From Thiobacillus sp. (GTDB taxonomy: Bacteria > Pseudomonadota > Gammaproteobacteria > Burkholderiales > Thiobacillaceae): a DNA stretch of 64,000 nucleotides. The stretch spans positions 29,889 to 93,888 of the forward strand of contig WGNC01000016.1 in NCBI GenBank assembly GCA_016124745.1. The letters run 5' to 3'. The stretch's first letter is position 1. The number at the start of each line of letters is the position of its first letter. The translations under genes were made by a program, and so were the position numbers. Shown here one piece after another: positions 44,040 to 52,934 of this stretch. The notes beneath the pieces are model-generated. The model did no database searches. It was given only the letters and a program-made list of their open reading frames with translations, and was not told the origin of the DNA.

Positions 44040-44558
44040 TTATGGAGGGGTGCCGAACGGCCCGCCCGACACCTGCATGCCCAGCTGGATGCCTTTGCTG
44101 CGGAACCCACCCTGCGGCACTTCGAGCGCGTAGCGGATCGGTCCGCGCGGGCAATGGAAGGTCAGCGTCTGCGGCTGCATGTCCTGGATGTCGATGATGG
44201 TACCGTCGTCGGCCAGAAAGGCGATCGACAGCGGGACCAGGGTGTTCCGCATCCAGAAGCAGTGGGTGGCTTTCTGCTCGAATATGAACAGCATGCCGGC
44301 GTCGCTGTCCAGGTGGGTGCGGCCCATCAAACCAATTTCTCTGAGCTGCGGGGTGTTGGCGACTTCGGCCTGGATGGTGTGGCTGCCGACTTGAAGCTTC
44401 AGCTGTGGAAGGGGCAGGTCGGCGGCGGTGGCCAGCGAGGAGGCGGCCAGCAGGACAGCCAGGGGTATTCCGAGATGGCGGTCGAGTCGATTCCGCTCAT
44501 GGTTCGACAAGCTCACCACGAACGGAATCGACAAGCTCACCACGAACGGAATCGACAT
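44040..44558 (-). CDS. DUF192 exported protein
   Basis: DUF192 domain: LQVGSHTIQAEVANTPQLRE, GLMGRTHLDSDAGMLFIFEQ, CFWMRNTLVPLSIAFLADDG, IDIQDMQPQTLTFHCPRGP, YALEVPQGGF. Signal-like segment LGIPLAVLLAASSLATAA precedes it. The start is unclear: ATG 44558 gives an N-terminus encoded by tandem family A repeats (IPFVVSLSIPFVVSLSNHER); GTG at 44519 is an alternative. The native start seems to have been overwritten by the repeat. Function of the family is not established. Confidence 0.82.
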   Translation of the reverse strand: MSIPFVVSLSIPFVVSLSNHERNRLDRHLGIPLAVLLAASSLATAADLPLPQLKLQVGSHTIQAEVANTPQLREIGLMGRTHLDSDAGMLFIFEQKATHCFWMRNTLVPLSIAFLADDGTIIDIQDMQPQTLTFHCPRGPIRYALEVPQGGFRSKGIQLGMQVSGGPFGTPP

Positions 44559-44656
44559 GCGTGTCCTGAACGGGGCCGAAGGGCTCACCACGAACGAAAT
44601 CAACTGCTTGCCATTCGTCCTGAGCTTGTCGAAGGACATCTTAAGGACACGCATGA
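44503..44656. repeat. Tandem/inverted family A repeats at the DUF192 start
   Basis: Two direct 24-bp units (CGACAAGCTCACCACGAACG) in tandem, then CGAAGGGCTCACCACGAACG and, from ~44618, an opposite arm CGTCCTGAGCTTGTCGAAGG. Fills the region between DUF192 and purK. Confidence 0.85.
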
Positions 44657-44664
44657 AGTGCATC

Positions 44665-45816
44665 CTAAAGCGCGTCACGCATCTTCTCCGCAAGCGCCAG
44701 CGCGCTCGGCAGGTCGGCATCCAGCACGTTGAAATGCCCCATCTTGCGGCCGGGGCGGGCGGTCTGCTTGCCGTACAGGTGCAGCTTGATGGCGGGGTGC
44801 GCGAGCAGCGCGTCCCAGTGCGGTCCGCCGTCGTGCCAGCGGTCGCCGAGGATGTTGACCATGACCACCGGCGACAGCAGCCGGGTGTCGCCGAGCGGCA
44901 GGCCGGCGAGCGCGCGCACCTGCTGTTCGAACTGGTCGGTGACGCAGGCATCGAGCGTGAAGTGGCCGGAGTTGTGCGGGCGCGGCGCGATCTCGTTGAT
45001 CATCAGGCGGCCGTCGGCAACGAAGAATTCGACCGCCATGACGCCGACGTAGCCGAGCTTGTCTGCCACCGTGCGCGCGGTGTCGCAGGCCTGCTGCGCG
45101 AGGCTGTCGGGCACGCGGGCGGGGACGATGGTGACGTCGAGGATGCCCTCGTCGTGGCGGTTTTCGGCGACCGGGAACAGCGCGCACGCGCCCGCATCGT
45201 CGCGCGCCAGTACCACCGAGACTTCGCGCTCCAGTTTGACGAAGCCTTCGAGCACGCAGGGCTGGCCGCCGAACGCATCGAACGCTGCGCGTGCCTCGTC
45301 GAGCGTGGTGACGCGCGCCTGGCCCTTGCCGTCGTAGCCGAAGCGCGCCACTTTGAGCAATGCCGGCGTGCCGATGTCGGCCAGTGCAGCGCGCAGGTCG
45401 CCCTCGCTGTAGACCAGCGCGAACGGCGCGGTGGCGAAGCCGTTTTCCGCGAGCCAGGACTTTTCGTGGCTGCGGTCCTGCACGATGGCGACGGCGTCGG
45501 CGCCGGGCGATACGCGGCAGTGGCCGGCGAGTTCGATCAGGCTCGCCGCCGGGACGTTCTCGAATTCGGTGGTGATGGCGGCGCAGGCTTCGCCGAGTTG
45601 CCTGAGTGCGGCGTGGTCGGTGTAGTCGGCCCGCAGGTGGACGTCGGCCATCTGCCCGGCCGGGCTGGCCGCATCGGGGTCGAGCACCATGACCTTGTAG
45701 CCCATGGTGCGCGCGGCGATGGTGAACATGCGGCCGAGCTGGCCGCCGCCGAGGATGCCCAGCGTGGCGCCAGGCAAAATGGGCCGCTTTGTGTTGGACA
45801 CAGCCTTACTCGACAT
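44665..45816 (-). CDS. purK: N5-carboxyaminoimidazole ribonucleotide synthase
   Basis: 383 residues. ATP-grasp: [75 protein letters not shown]. Converts AIR, ATP and bicarbonate to N5-CAIR in purine synthesis. Its start overlaps the purE end by 11 nt, giving purE-purK order on the minus strand. Confidence 0.96.
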   Translation of the reverse strand: MSSKAVSNTKRPILPGATLGILGGGQLGRMFTIAARTMGYKVMVLDPDAASPAGQMADVHLRADYTDHAALRQLGEACAAITTEFENVPAASLIELAGHCRVSPGADAVAIVQDRSHEKSWLAENGFATAPFALVYSEGDLRAALADIGTPALLKVARFGYDGKGQARVTTLDEARAAFDAFGGQPCVLEGFVKLEREVSVVLARDDAGACALFPVAENRHDEGILDVTIVPARVPDSLAQQACDTARTVADKLGYVGVMAVEFFVADGRLMINEIAPRPHNSGHFTLDACVTDQFEQQVRALAGLPLGDTRLLSPVVMVNILGDRWHDGGPHWDALLAHPAIKLHLYGKQTARPGRKMGHFNVLDADLPSALALAEKMRDAL

Positions 45817-46300
45817 CCGGCAGTTCCATCCCCATGACGGTATCCGCCTGGTTCTTGCGAAAGTCGTTGAGCCGCGATGCCAGCGCGCTGTCGTGGCGGC
45901 CGATCAGCGAGGCGGCGAACAGCGCCGCGTTGGCGGCGCCGGCCTCGCCGATGGCGAAGGTGGCGACCGGAATGCCCTTGGGCATCTGCACGATGGACAG
46001 CAGCGAGTCCATGCCCTTGAGATATTTCGACGGCACCGGCACGCCGAGCACCGGCACGATGGTCTTGGATGCGATCATGCCCGGCAGGTGGGCGGCGCCG
46101 CCGGCGCCGGCGATGATCGCCTTGAGCCCTCGCGCTTCGGCGCTGGCGGCGTATTCGTAGAGCAGATCCGGCGTGCGGTGCGCCGACACCACCTTGGCCT
46201 CGAAGTGGACGCCCAATTGCTTCAGCAGCATCGCCGCGTGCTTCATCACCTCCCAGTCGCTGGAAGACCCCATCACCACCCCCACCTGAGGTGCGCTCAT
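45806..46300 (-). CDS. purE: N5-CAIR mutase
   Basis: 164 residues: [74 protein letters not shown]. Class I PurE with all phosphate-binding motifs. Operon with purK. Confidence 0.97.
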   Translation of the reverse strand: MSAPQVGVVMGSSSDWEVMKHAAMLLKQLGVHFEAKVVSAHRTPDLLYEYAASAEARGLKAIIAGAGGAAHLPGMIASKTIVPVLGVPVPSKYLKGMDSLLSIVQMPKGIPVATFAIGEAGAANAALFAASLIGRHDSALASRLNDFRKNQADTVMGMELPDVE

Positions 46301-46384
46301 CGTGCTGATCCTTGCAATGCGAAAGGCGGCATTTTACCGCGGAGACTCTCTACAATGGCGCGCCTGCGATTCCGGATGACGTTC

Positions 46385-46729
46385 ATGCCCGCTTCCCTGC
46401 AAACCCTGATCCTGCTGACGCTTTCCAACGTCTTCATGACCTTCGCGTGGTACGCCCACCTGAAGGACATGAACAACCAGCCCTGGATCATCGCGGCCTT
46501 CGCCAGCTGGGGCATCGCGCTGTTCGAGTATCTGCTGCAGGTGCCGGCCAACCGCGTCGGCTTCACCGTGATGAGCCTGCCTCAATTGAAAATCATGCAG
46601 GAAGTCATCGCGCTGTCGGTATTCATCCCGTTCGCGGTGCTCTACATGAAGGTCGAATTGAAATGGGACTTCCTTTGGGCGGCGCTGTGCCTGATCGGCG
46701 CGGTCTACTTCATGTTCCGCAACGCGTAG
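46385..46729 (+). CDS. DUF486 small membrane protein
   Basis: 114 residues, four hydrophobic helices: LQTLILLTLSNVFMTFAWYA, WIIAAFASWGIALFEYLLQV, MQEVIALSVFIPFAVLYMKV, FLWAALCLIGAVYFMF. Conserved FAWYAHLKD and VPANRVGF motifs of DUF486 (DMT-like). Divergent from purE. In-frame ATGs further upstream are possible. Function unknown. Confidence 0.9.
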   Translation: MPASLQTLILLTLSNVFMTFAWYAHLKDMNNQPWIIAAFASWGIALFEYLLQVPANRVGFTVMSLPQLKIMQEVIALSVFIPFAVLYMKVELKWDFLWAALCLIGAVYFMFRNA

Positions 46730-46792
46730 CCGGTCGGTTTGACTGCGGACGGCTTCGCGGCGAGCACCCTGAAGGGCATAAAGGCGCCGCGC

Positions 46793-47086
46793 TTACTTCG
46801 AGATTCGTCCCATCTTCAGCATCACCTCGCAGGGATTGCCCGACACTGGCGGCAGCGTGACGTGCTGCTGCGCGGCGCGCGCATCGATCTCCTTGTTGTG
46901 GCCTTCCCAGTAAGCCTGGCATTCGGGCAGGGTTTTCATGCTCTGCAGCTGGGTGACATAAGCCTTGCGTTCTGGTTCGGTCATCAGCTGCGCGCCGCGG
47001 ATGTTGTTGCCGGAGGCGTACCAGGGAAAGGCGTGGGCGAACGAGGCGGTCAGCGAAAGGGCGAGGAGGACGGCGATGCGTTTCAT
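46793..47086 (-). CDS. Small exported protein of unknown function
   Basis: 97 residues from ATG 47086 with signal peptide MKRIAVLLALSLTASFAHA. Mature part contains LMTEPERKAYVTQLQSMKTL and ECQAYWEGHNKEIDARAAQQ and two Cys that could pair. Not assigned to a named family here. A bidirectional terminator-like hairpin lies upstream. Confidence 0.75.
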   Translation of the reverse strand: MKRIAVLLALSLTASFAHAFPWYASGNNIRGAQLMTEPERKAYVTQLQSMKTLPECQAYWEGHNKEIDARAAQQHVTLPPVSGNPCEVMLKMGRISK

Positions 47087-47136
47087 GGGGGTTCCTGAGT
47101 TGAGGGAGGTTTCGGCCGACATCGTACACCGGGCGC

Positions 47137-47165
47137 AAAAAAAGCCCCGCAATGCACGGGGCTTC
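47137..47165 (-). terminator. Rho-independent terminator (minus strand)
   Basis: Minus strand: AAGCCCCGTGCATTGCGGGG CTTTTTTT. It would stop transcripts from the TusE/DsrC side before the small exported gene. Confidence 0.8.
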
Positions 47166-47202
47166 AGACCGCTGACAAAGTCTGCAAGGGGTGATTCCCT
47201 CT

Positions 47203-47302
47203 CCCTTTGCGGGAGAGGGGGCTTTAAAATCAGGCCCTTACGATAAAACTCCGCGACGCATCACCCTCTCCCCATCCCTCCCCCTTCGAGGGGGAGGGGG
47301 TT
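47203..47302. repeat. Family D palindromic repeat between two terminators
   Basis: CTCTCCCTTTGCGGGAGAGG and CACCCTCTCCCCATCCCTCC CCCTTCGAGGGGGAGG. Same family as the intragenic copies in cbbO and the carbamoyltransferase. Confidence 0.85.
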
Positions 47303-47317
47303 TGTCAACAACCTGAA

Positions 47318-47342
47318 GCCCCGCAATGCACGGGGCTTTTTT
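47318..47342 (+). terminator. Rho-independent terminator (plus strand)
   Basis: GCCCCGCAATGCACGGGGC followed by TTTTTT; the same stem as the terminator at 47137 in the opposite orientation. Confidence 0.8.
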
Positions 47343-47413
47343 GAGGAATGTTTGCCTTTACCCGCAAGGGGCAGGCCGTGCTTGTATGGCGCCGTAGGCG
47401 CCAACACCCACGC

Positions 47414-47746
47414 TCACACGCAGCCGGTCGGTTTCGGGGTGCCGGCGTAGCGGCCGGCCTGCTTGGCAGGGCCGAACGGGAACAGGTCGAAGAGGAATTT
47501 CTTGTCGCCCCATTCGGCGCCGAATTCTTCCTTCAGGCCCTTCTGCAGGAAGCGCAGGTTGGGCGCGGTGCCGTTCTGCGCGAACTGGTCGCGCATGTAG
47601 TGGATCACTTTCCAGTGGTCTTCGCCGAGTTCGAGCTTGTCTTCCTTGGCCAGTTCGACAGCCAGTTCCTCGGACCAGTCCTCCAGGTTGACCAGATAGC
47701 CTTCGGGGTCGGTTTCGACCATTTTGCCGTTGATTTCGCGTTCCAT
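47414..47746 (-). CDS. TusE/DsrC-family sulfurtransferase-related protein
   Basis: 110 residues: GYLVNLEDWSEELAVELAKE, HWKVIHYMRDQFAQNGTAPN, PFGPAKQAGRYAGTPKPTGC V. The penultimate Cys of DsrC is present, but the second arm Cys (about ten residues earlier) is Arg/Tyr, so it is TusE-like with a single active Cys. Expected to accept persulfide sulfur; true DsrC partnership with DsrAB is unlikely for this copy. Confidence 0.9.
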   Translation of the reverse strand: MEREINGKMVETDPEGYLVNLEDWSEELAVELAKEDKLELGEDHWKVIHYMRDQFAQNGTAPNLRFLQKGLKEEFGAEWGDKKFLFDLFPFGPAKQAGRYAGTPKPTGCV

Positions 47747-47838
47747 GATGCAGTCCTTGCGTCCAGTAAAAAATGGGATGACGCAGGATAGAATAACCTA
47801 GTAAATTAGTCAACAACTCTCTGTGGACAGGGCGCGAC

Positions 47839-48294
47839 TCAGGCTGCCGGCGCTTTCCGGCCATGGGTCTCGCCATGCACCTCATTGAGCCAGGCGTAGT
47901 AGGCGTCGTACATCGTCATGCCGTGCCGGAGCATTTCGTGATCGTCACGGTACAGCGCCGACAGACCTAGCGATTGCGCGAGCAGGCCGGCGCACTGCGG
48001 CGCCAGGTCGAGGCGGGCGGTGTCGGCGCCGCGCACGATGACGGCAAGTTCATGCAAGGCCGGAGCGGTCAGATCGTGCAGGCGCAAAAAGGCGTCGAAG
48101 CTGCACAGTTCGCCGACATGACCGTATTCCACGCCCGGAATGTCGTAGGGAATCGCGCCGCTCGCGTGCGCCACCTTCAGCACCTCGTCGGCCGGCACGT
48201 ACAGAAACTCGGCAGCGCGGTCGATGAAGCGCGCGATCAGCCAGGGACAGGCGATGCGGTCGATCTTGGGGCGCTCGCGCGTGACCCATTTCAT
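47839..48294 (-). CDS. ChrB C-terminal-domain protein (chromate resistance)
   Basis: 151 residues from ATG 48294: MKWVTRERPKIDRIACPWLI, YDIPGVEYGHVGELCSFDAF, LHELAVIVRGADTARLDL, HEMLRHGMTMYDAYYAW. It corresponds to the C-terminal half of ChrB; the N-terminal regulatory half is absent, as in many chr operons. Follows the rhodanese and chrA genes. Confidence 0.88.
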   Translation of the reverse strand: MKWVTRERPKIDRIACPWLIARFIDRAAEFLYVPADEVLKVAHASGAIPYDIPGVEYGHVGELCSFDAFLRLHDLTAPALHELAVIVRGADTARLDLAPQCAGLLAQSLGLSALYRDDHEMLRHGMTMYDAYYAWLNEVHGETHGRKAPAA

Positions 48295-48304
48295 TTCGCG
48301 ATGC

Positions 48305-48679
48305 TCATTTCGATGCGACCTTGCCACCGGCCGCCTTATAGGCCTCGAGGCCACCTTCGATGAAGCGCGCCTTGACGCCCTCGGCCTGCAGGCGATCGAC
48401 CACGCTGTTCGATACCGAGCCGCCGCGTACGCAGTAGATCACGACGTCGAGTGTGCGCGGCAGGGCGCCGATCCAGACGTCGATCTTGTCCGGGTTCTTC
48501 CACATGGCGCCGGGAATGGTCTCGCCGGACGCCGCGTAGTCGGCCTCGCGGCGCACGTCGAACACCAGCGTGGCAGCGGGGTCGAGGTCGGCCGGCGCGA
48601 TCGTGCGCGGCAGGTCCGGGCAAGCGTCGCTGGGGCTGCCGCAGCCGCAGCGCTTGAGGGGTTGGGGTGTGGTTTCCAT
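48305..48679 (-). CDS. Rhodanese-domain protein in chromate operon
   Basis: 124 residues from ATG 48679. LVFDVRREADYAASGETIPG and VIYCVRGGSVSNSVVDRLQA: active-site loop CVRGGS with catalytic Cys. N-terminal KRCGCGSPSDACPDL adds three Cys. Lies 10 nt before the ChrB gene. Confidence 0.9.
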   Translation of the reverse strand: METTPQPLKRCGCGSPSDACPDLPRTIAPADLDPAATLVFDVRREADYAASGETIPGAMWKNPDKIDVWIGALPRTLDVVIYCVRGGSVSNSVVDRLQAEGVKARFIEGGLEAYKAAGGKVASK

Positions 48680-48718
48680 TTCGATCTCCAATTGATGCGG
48701 TACATTTTATCCAAGTGT

Positions 48719-48808
48719 CCGTTCGTGTTGAGCCCTTCGACATTGCACAGGACAGGCTAGTCGAAACACGAGTGGGCACTTGGCCTTCGACAGGCTCAGG
48801 CCGAACGG
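48719..48808. repeat. Family A repeat, long-arm form
   Basis: GTTCGTGTTGAGCCCTTCGA at one end and CCTTCGACAGGCTCAGGCCG AAC at the other, with an internal diverged pair. Between rhodanese and chrA. Confidence 0.8.
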
Positions 48809-48835
48809 CAGTCAGGTTTTATTCGTGCCGGATCA

Positions 48836-50173
48836 TTAGACAGCCAGAGAATAAACCAGGCCCAGCAGCGCGCACACGCCGATCACCTTCATGATGTCGG
48901 CCTTGTATTTCCACAGTGCGACGAAGGCGCCGATGGCGACGATCACCGGGAACCATTCGAAGCTGCCGGCGAACGGTGCGGCGGCCGTGCCCTGTGGCCA
49001 GAAGGTGTGCCAGGCGAAGAAGGCGGCCAGGTTGAGCACCACGCCGACGACGGCGGCGGTGATGCCGGTCAGCGGCGCGGTGAAGCGGATTTCGCCGCGA
49101 GTGGCCTCGACCAGCGGGGCACCCGCCAGGATGAACAGGAAGGACGGCAGGAAGGTGAAGAACGTGGCGACCGCCGCGCCCGCGAAGCCTGCCGCGATCG
49201 GGTTGGCGACGACTTCCTTGGCGACGCCGCCCAGGTAGCCGACCCAGGTGACGATCATGATCAGCGGCCCCGGCGTGGTTTCGCCGAGCGCCAGGCCGTC
49301 CATCATCTGCGGGCCGGTGAGCCAGCCGAAATGCTCGACGCCGCCCTGGTAGACGTAGGGCAGCACGGCGTAGGCGCCGCCGATGGTCAGGAATGCAGCC
49401 TTGGTGAAGAAGATGCCGAGGTCGGCGAGCGCCTGGTTGCCGCTGATGGCAAGGATGGCGGCCAGCCAGATGGCGACGAACACGACAACCGTGATGGCAA
49501 GCTTGCGCCAAGAGAAGCGGGCATGTGCCGGCGTCGGCGTGTCGTCGTCGATGATCGCCGGCCCGTATTCCTTGCTCGAAGCGCCATGGCCGCCACCGCT
49601 CTTGAACTTGTCGGGCATGAACTTGCCGCCGATGGCGCCGAGTAGCGCCGCCGCCAGCACGATCCACGGGAAACCGATATCGAAAAAGAAGATGCCGATG
49701 AAGGCCAGCGCGGCCATGCTCCACAACGCCGCGTTCTTCAGCGCGCGCGAGCCGATACGCCAGGCAGCGAACAGCACCACGGCCACCACGGCGGGCTTGA
49801 TGCCGTAAAAAATGCCCTGCACCAGCGGCACGTCGCCCCAGGCGAGGTAGACGCTAGCCAGCAGCGACAACAGCAGGAAGGCAGGCAGGAAGAACAGGAC
49901 GCCTGCGATCACCGCGCCCTTGACGCCGTGCATGAGCCAGCTGATGTAGATCGCCAGCTGGGTGGCCTCGGGGCCGGGCAGCAGCATGCAGTAGTTGAGC
50001 GCGTGCAGATAGCGGTGCTCGGAAATCCAGCGGCGTTTCTCGACCAGTTCCTGATGCATCATCGAGATCTGCCCGGCGGGGCCGCCGAAGCTGATGAAGC
50101 CGAGCTTGAGCCAGTATTTGAATGCGGTACCGAGGGTGACGGGTGCGGGTCGGGCGGCGGGTGCGGTGTCCAA
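48836..50173 (-). CDS. chrA: Chromate transporter ChrA (two-domain)
   Basis: 445 residues using the TTG at 50173, supported by GGAG 8 nt upstream and no ATG before the conserved start. Two homologous halves: WLKLGFISFGGPAGQISMMH and LLPGPEATQLAIYISW in the first, FFTKAAFLTIGGAYAVLPYV and GETTPGPLIMIVTWVGYLGG in the second. Effluxes chromate using membrane potential. A start at 50440 would include unconserved residues. Confidence 0.93.
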   Translation of the reverse strand: MDTAPAARPAPVTLGTAFKYWLKLGFISFGGPAGQISMMHQELVEKRRWISEHRYLHALNYCMLLPGPEATQLAIYISWLMHGVKGAVIAGVLFFLPAFLLLSLLASVYLAWGDVPLVQGIFYGIKPAVVAVVLFAAWRIGSRALKNAALWSMAALAFIGIFFFDIGFPWIVLAAALLGAIGGKFMPDKFKSGGGHGASSKEYGPAIIDDDTPTPAHARFSWRKLAITVVVFVAIWLAAILAISGNQALADLGIFFTKAAFLTIGGAYAVLPYVYQGGVEHFGWLTGPQMMDGLALGETTPGPLIMIVTWVGYLGGVAKEVVANPIAAGFAGAAVATFFTFLPSFLFILAGAPLVEATRGEIRFTAPLTGITAAVVGVVLNLAAFFAWHTFWPQGTAAAPFAGSFEWFPVIVAIGAFVALWKYKADIMKVIGVCALLGLVYSLAV

Positions 50174-50339
50174 GAAAAATGCTCCAGGTTGAATGGATGA
50201 AACCAGACTTGGACGGGACACCGTCTTGCGGGTGAAGGGCTCACCCAAACGCCGGGGGCTGGTGCCCCGACAGCTCGATTCTAGCGAGCCGTTATGCGAT
50301 CGACCAGGCACGCCTGATGCCGGCCGCAGCCTGAGGCAA

Positions 50340-51254
50340 TCACTTGGGCGTGGCGTGCACCACTGGTTGCACTGGCCCCAGCACAAATTCCTTGAATGCC
50401 AGCGCCGCAGGCGACAGCCGCTTGTCGGCCCGGTGGACAATGTACCAGTGCCGCATGATGGGAAAGCCTTCGACGTCGAGCACGGCCAGCCGCTTGAGCG
50501 CCAACTCCATCTCGAGCGTTTGCAGCGAGAGGATGCCCAGCCCCAGCCCGGCCTGCACGGCCTGTCTGATCGCCTCGTTGCTGCTCATTTCCATGCTGCT
50601 GCGGATTTCCAGCCCGCGAGCGGCGAAGAAGCGTTCCATCGCGCCGCGGGTACCGGACCCGGCTTCGCGCACCAGGAAGGACTCGGCGGCGAGGTTTTCC
50701 ACGGCAATGCGTTGCTTGCGTGCCAGCGGATGGTCCGGCCGCGCGATTACGACCAGCGGGTTGTCCATGAAGCGGGTGGCTTCCAGGCCCAGCCCTTCGG
50801 GTACCTGTCCCATGATGGCCAAGTCGATGCGGTTGGCTGCCAGCAGGTCCAGTACCGCCGCACGGTTGGAGACGTCGAGGTGGATCGATACCCCGGCATG
50901 TTTGCCGCGAAAGCGGGCGAGGATGCCGGTGGCGATGGCATTCACTGTCGAGGTCGCGGCAAGCTTGAGTTGGCCGCTGTCGACGCCGCGCAACTGCGCC
51001 AGATTGGCCTGCAGGTCGTCCAGTCTGGCGGTAATGGCATGGCTGGCGTGCAGCACCTCGCGTCCGGCCTCGGTGAGGAAGATCCTTTTCCCCAGTTGTT
51101 CGGTGAGCGGCAGGCCGAGGATGGCTTCGATGCCTTTGACCTGCATCGACACGGCGGGCTGCGAAAGATGCAGCTCCTCGGCCGCCCGCGAAAACGACAA
51201 ATGGCGGGCGACCGCATCAAATACCCTGAGTTGGCGAAGCGTCAGTCTGCGCAT
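50340..51254 (-). CDS. cbbR: LysR-type regulator CbbR (form II operon)
   Basis: 304 residues. HTH LRQLRVFDAVARHLSFSRAA EELHLSQPAVSMQVKGIE; effector domain with VREAGSGTRGAMERFFAARG, typical CbbR. Divergent from cbbM with 136 nt between, where a 16-bp palindrome lies. Expected to activate cbbMQO in response to metabolites such as RuBP or NADPH. Confidence 0.92.
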   Translation of the reverse strand: MRRLTLRQLRVFDAVARHLSFSRAAEELHLSQPAVSMQVKGIEAILGLPLTEQLGKRIFLTEAGREVLHASHAITARLDDLQANLAQLRGVDSGQLKLAATSTVNAIATGILARFRGKHAGVSIHLDVSNRAAVLDLLAANRIDLAIMGQVPEGLGLEATRFMDNPLVVIARPDHPLARKQRIAVENLAAESFLVREAGSGTRGAMERFFAARGLEIRSSMEMSSNEAIRQAVQAGLGLGILSLQTLEMELALKRLAVLDVEGFPIMRHWYIVHRADKRLSPAALAFKEFVLGPVQPVVHATPK

Positions 51255-51258
51255 ATAT

Positions 51259-51274
51259 ATAAGCTTAAGCTTAT
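51259..51274. promoter_or_regulatory. Palindromic CbbR box candidate
   Basis: ATAAGCTTAAGCTTAT, perfect 16-bp palindrome next to the cbbR start, in an AT-rich stretch with ATCAATTGAT at ~51286-51295. LysR-type sites of TNA-N7-TNA form fit here. Confidence 0.6.
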
Positions 51275-51390
51275 TATAAGCATCATATCAATTGATTTTT
51301 AATTATATAAGGCCGTGCGTATAGTTCGCCCCTGTCGGTTTCAGGGGTTTCGTGCCTGGAGCCTCGTTCAACTACCGAAGGAGCCAAGCA

Positions 51391-52773
51391 ATGGACCAGT
51401 CCGCACGTTACGCCGACCTCAGCCTCAAAGAGGAAGACCTCATCAAGGGTGGCAAGCACATCCTCGTCGCCTACAAGATGAAGCCGAAGCCAGGTTTCGG
51501 CAGCTACCTGTCGTGCGCGGCTCACTTCGCTGCCGAATCCTCCACCGGCACCAACGTCGAAGTCTCCACCACCGACGACTTCACCAAGGGTGTCGACGCG
51601 CTGGTGTACCTCATCGACGAAGCTACCGAAGAGATGCGCATCGCTTACCCGATCGAGCTGTTCGACCGCAACATCACCGACGGCCGCATGATGATCGTTT
51701 CGTTCCTGACGCTGGTGATCGGCAACAACCAGGGCATGGGCGACATCGAGCACGCCAAGATTTATGACTTCTACATGCCCGAGCGCGCCATCCAGCTGTT
51801 CGACGGCCCGTCCAAGGACATCTCCGACATGTGGCGCATCCTCGGTCGCCCGATCGTCAACGGCGGCTACATCGCCGGCACCATCATCAAGCCGAAGCTG
51901 GGTCTGCGTCCCGAGCCGTTCGCGGCCGCCGCCTACCAGTTCTGGCTGGGTGGCGACTTCATCAAGAACGACGAACCCCAGGGCAACCAGGTGTTCTGCC
52001 CGGCCAAGAAGGTCTATCCGCTGGTGTACGACGCCATGAAGCGCGCCCAGGACGAAACCGGCCAGGCCAAGCTGTTCTCCGCCAACATCACGGCGGACGA
52101 CCACTATGAAATGTGTGCCCGCGCCGATTTCATCCTCGAAGCCTTCGGCCCCGATGCCGACAAGGTCGCGTTCCTGGTCGACGGTTTCGTCGGCGGCCCC
52201 GGCATGATCACCACCGCCCGCCGTCAGTACCCCGGCCAGTACCTGCACTACCACCGTGCCGGCCACGGCATGATCACCTCGCCGTCCGCCAAGCGTGGCT
52301 ACACCGCGTTCGTGCTGTCGAAGATCTCGCGTCTGCAAGGGGCGTCCGGCATCCACGTCGGCACCATGGGTTACGGCAAGATGGAAGGCGAGAACAGCGA
52401 CAAGAACATCGCCTACATGATCGAGCGCGACGAGTGCCAGGGCCCGGTCTACTTCCAGAAGTGGTACGGCATGAAGCCCACCACGCCGATCATCTCCGGC
52501 GGCATGAACGCGTTGCGTCTGCCCGGCTTCTTCGAGAACCTGGGTCACGGCAACGTCATCAACACCTCCGGCGGCGGTTCCTACGGCCACATCGACAGCC
52601 CGGCTGCCGGCGCGATCTCGCTGCGCCAGTCGTACGAGTGCTGGAAGTCGGGCGCCGACCCGATCGAATACGCGAAAGAGCACAAGGAATTCGCCCGCGC
52701 GTTCGAATCGTTCCCCGGCGACGCCGACAAGCTGTTCCCCGGCTGGCGTGAAAAGCTGGGCGTGCACAAGTAA
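51391..52773 (+). CDS. cbbM: Ribulose-1,5-bisphosphate carboxylase, form II
   Basis: 460 residues; GAAGGAG ribosome-binding site. Catalytic motifs: [10 protein letters not shown] (Lys base), [14 protein letters not shown] (carbamylated Lys, Asp, Glu), loop 6 MGYGKMEGE, and [17 protein letters not shown]. Fixes CO2 with RuBP in the Calvin cycle. It has the low-specificity form II type, which suits high CO2 or low O2. Followed by a terminator, then cbbQ and cbbO. Confidence 0.98.
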   Translation: MDQSARYADLSLKEEDLIKGGKHILVAYKMKPKPGFGSYLSCAAHFAAESSTGTNVEVSTTDDFTKGVDALVYLIDEATEEMRIAYPIELFDRNITDGRMMIVSFLTLVIGNNQGMGDIEHAKIYDFYMPERAIQLFDGPSKDISDMWRILGRPIVNGGYIAGTIIKPKLGLRPEPFAAAAYQFWLGGDFIKNDEPQGNQVFCPAKKVYPLVYDAMKRAQDETGQAKLFSANITADDHYEMCARADFILEAFGPDADKVAFLVDGFVGGPGMITTARRQYPGQYLHYHRAGHGMITSPSAKRGYTAFVLSKISRLQGASGIHVGTMGYGKMEGENSDKNIAYMIERDECQGPVYFQKWYGMKPTTPIISGGMNALRLPGFFENLGHGNVINTSGGGSYGHIDSPAAGAISLRQSYECWKSGADPIEYAKEHKEFARAFESFPGDADKLFPGWREKLGVHK

Positions 52774-52799
52774 TCAAGCACGACATTGATGCAAGCGAG

Positions 52800-52830
52800 A
52801 AACGCCTCCGGACCACTGGGGGCGTTTTTC
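52800..52830 (+). terminator. Rho-independent terminator after cbbM
   Basis: AACGCCTCCGGACCACTGGG GGCGTTTTT, GC stem and T-run 28 nt after the cbbM stop. Suggests partial uncoupling of cbbM from cbbQO. Confidence 0.85.
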
Positions 52831-52858
52831 TTCCAACCTCCCGATGAGGTTTCGTGGC

Positions 52859-52911
52859 AGCGGACCCTGTCCGCGACAGCACCAATCGCGGACAGGGTCC
52901 GCTCCTACGCG
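52859..52911. repeat. Palindromic repeat (family C-like) between cbbM and cbbQ
   Basis: Arms AGCGGACCCTGTCCGCGA and TCGCGGACAGGGTCCGCT around a 9-nt loop, ending CCTAC as in family C. Confidence 0.85.
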
Positions 52912-52934
52912 ACGCTCGCCCAATGGAGAAGGTC

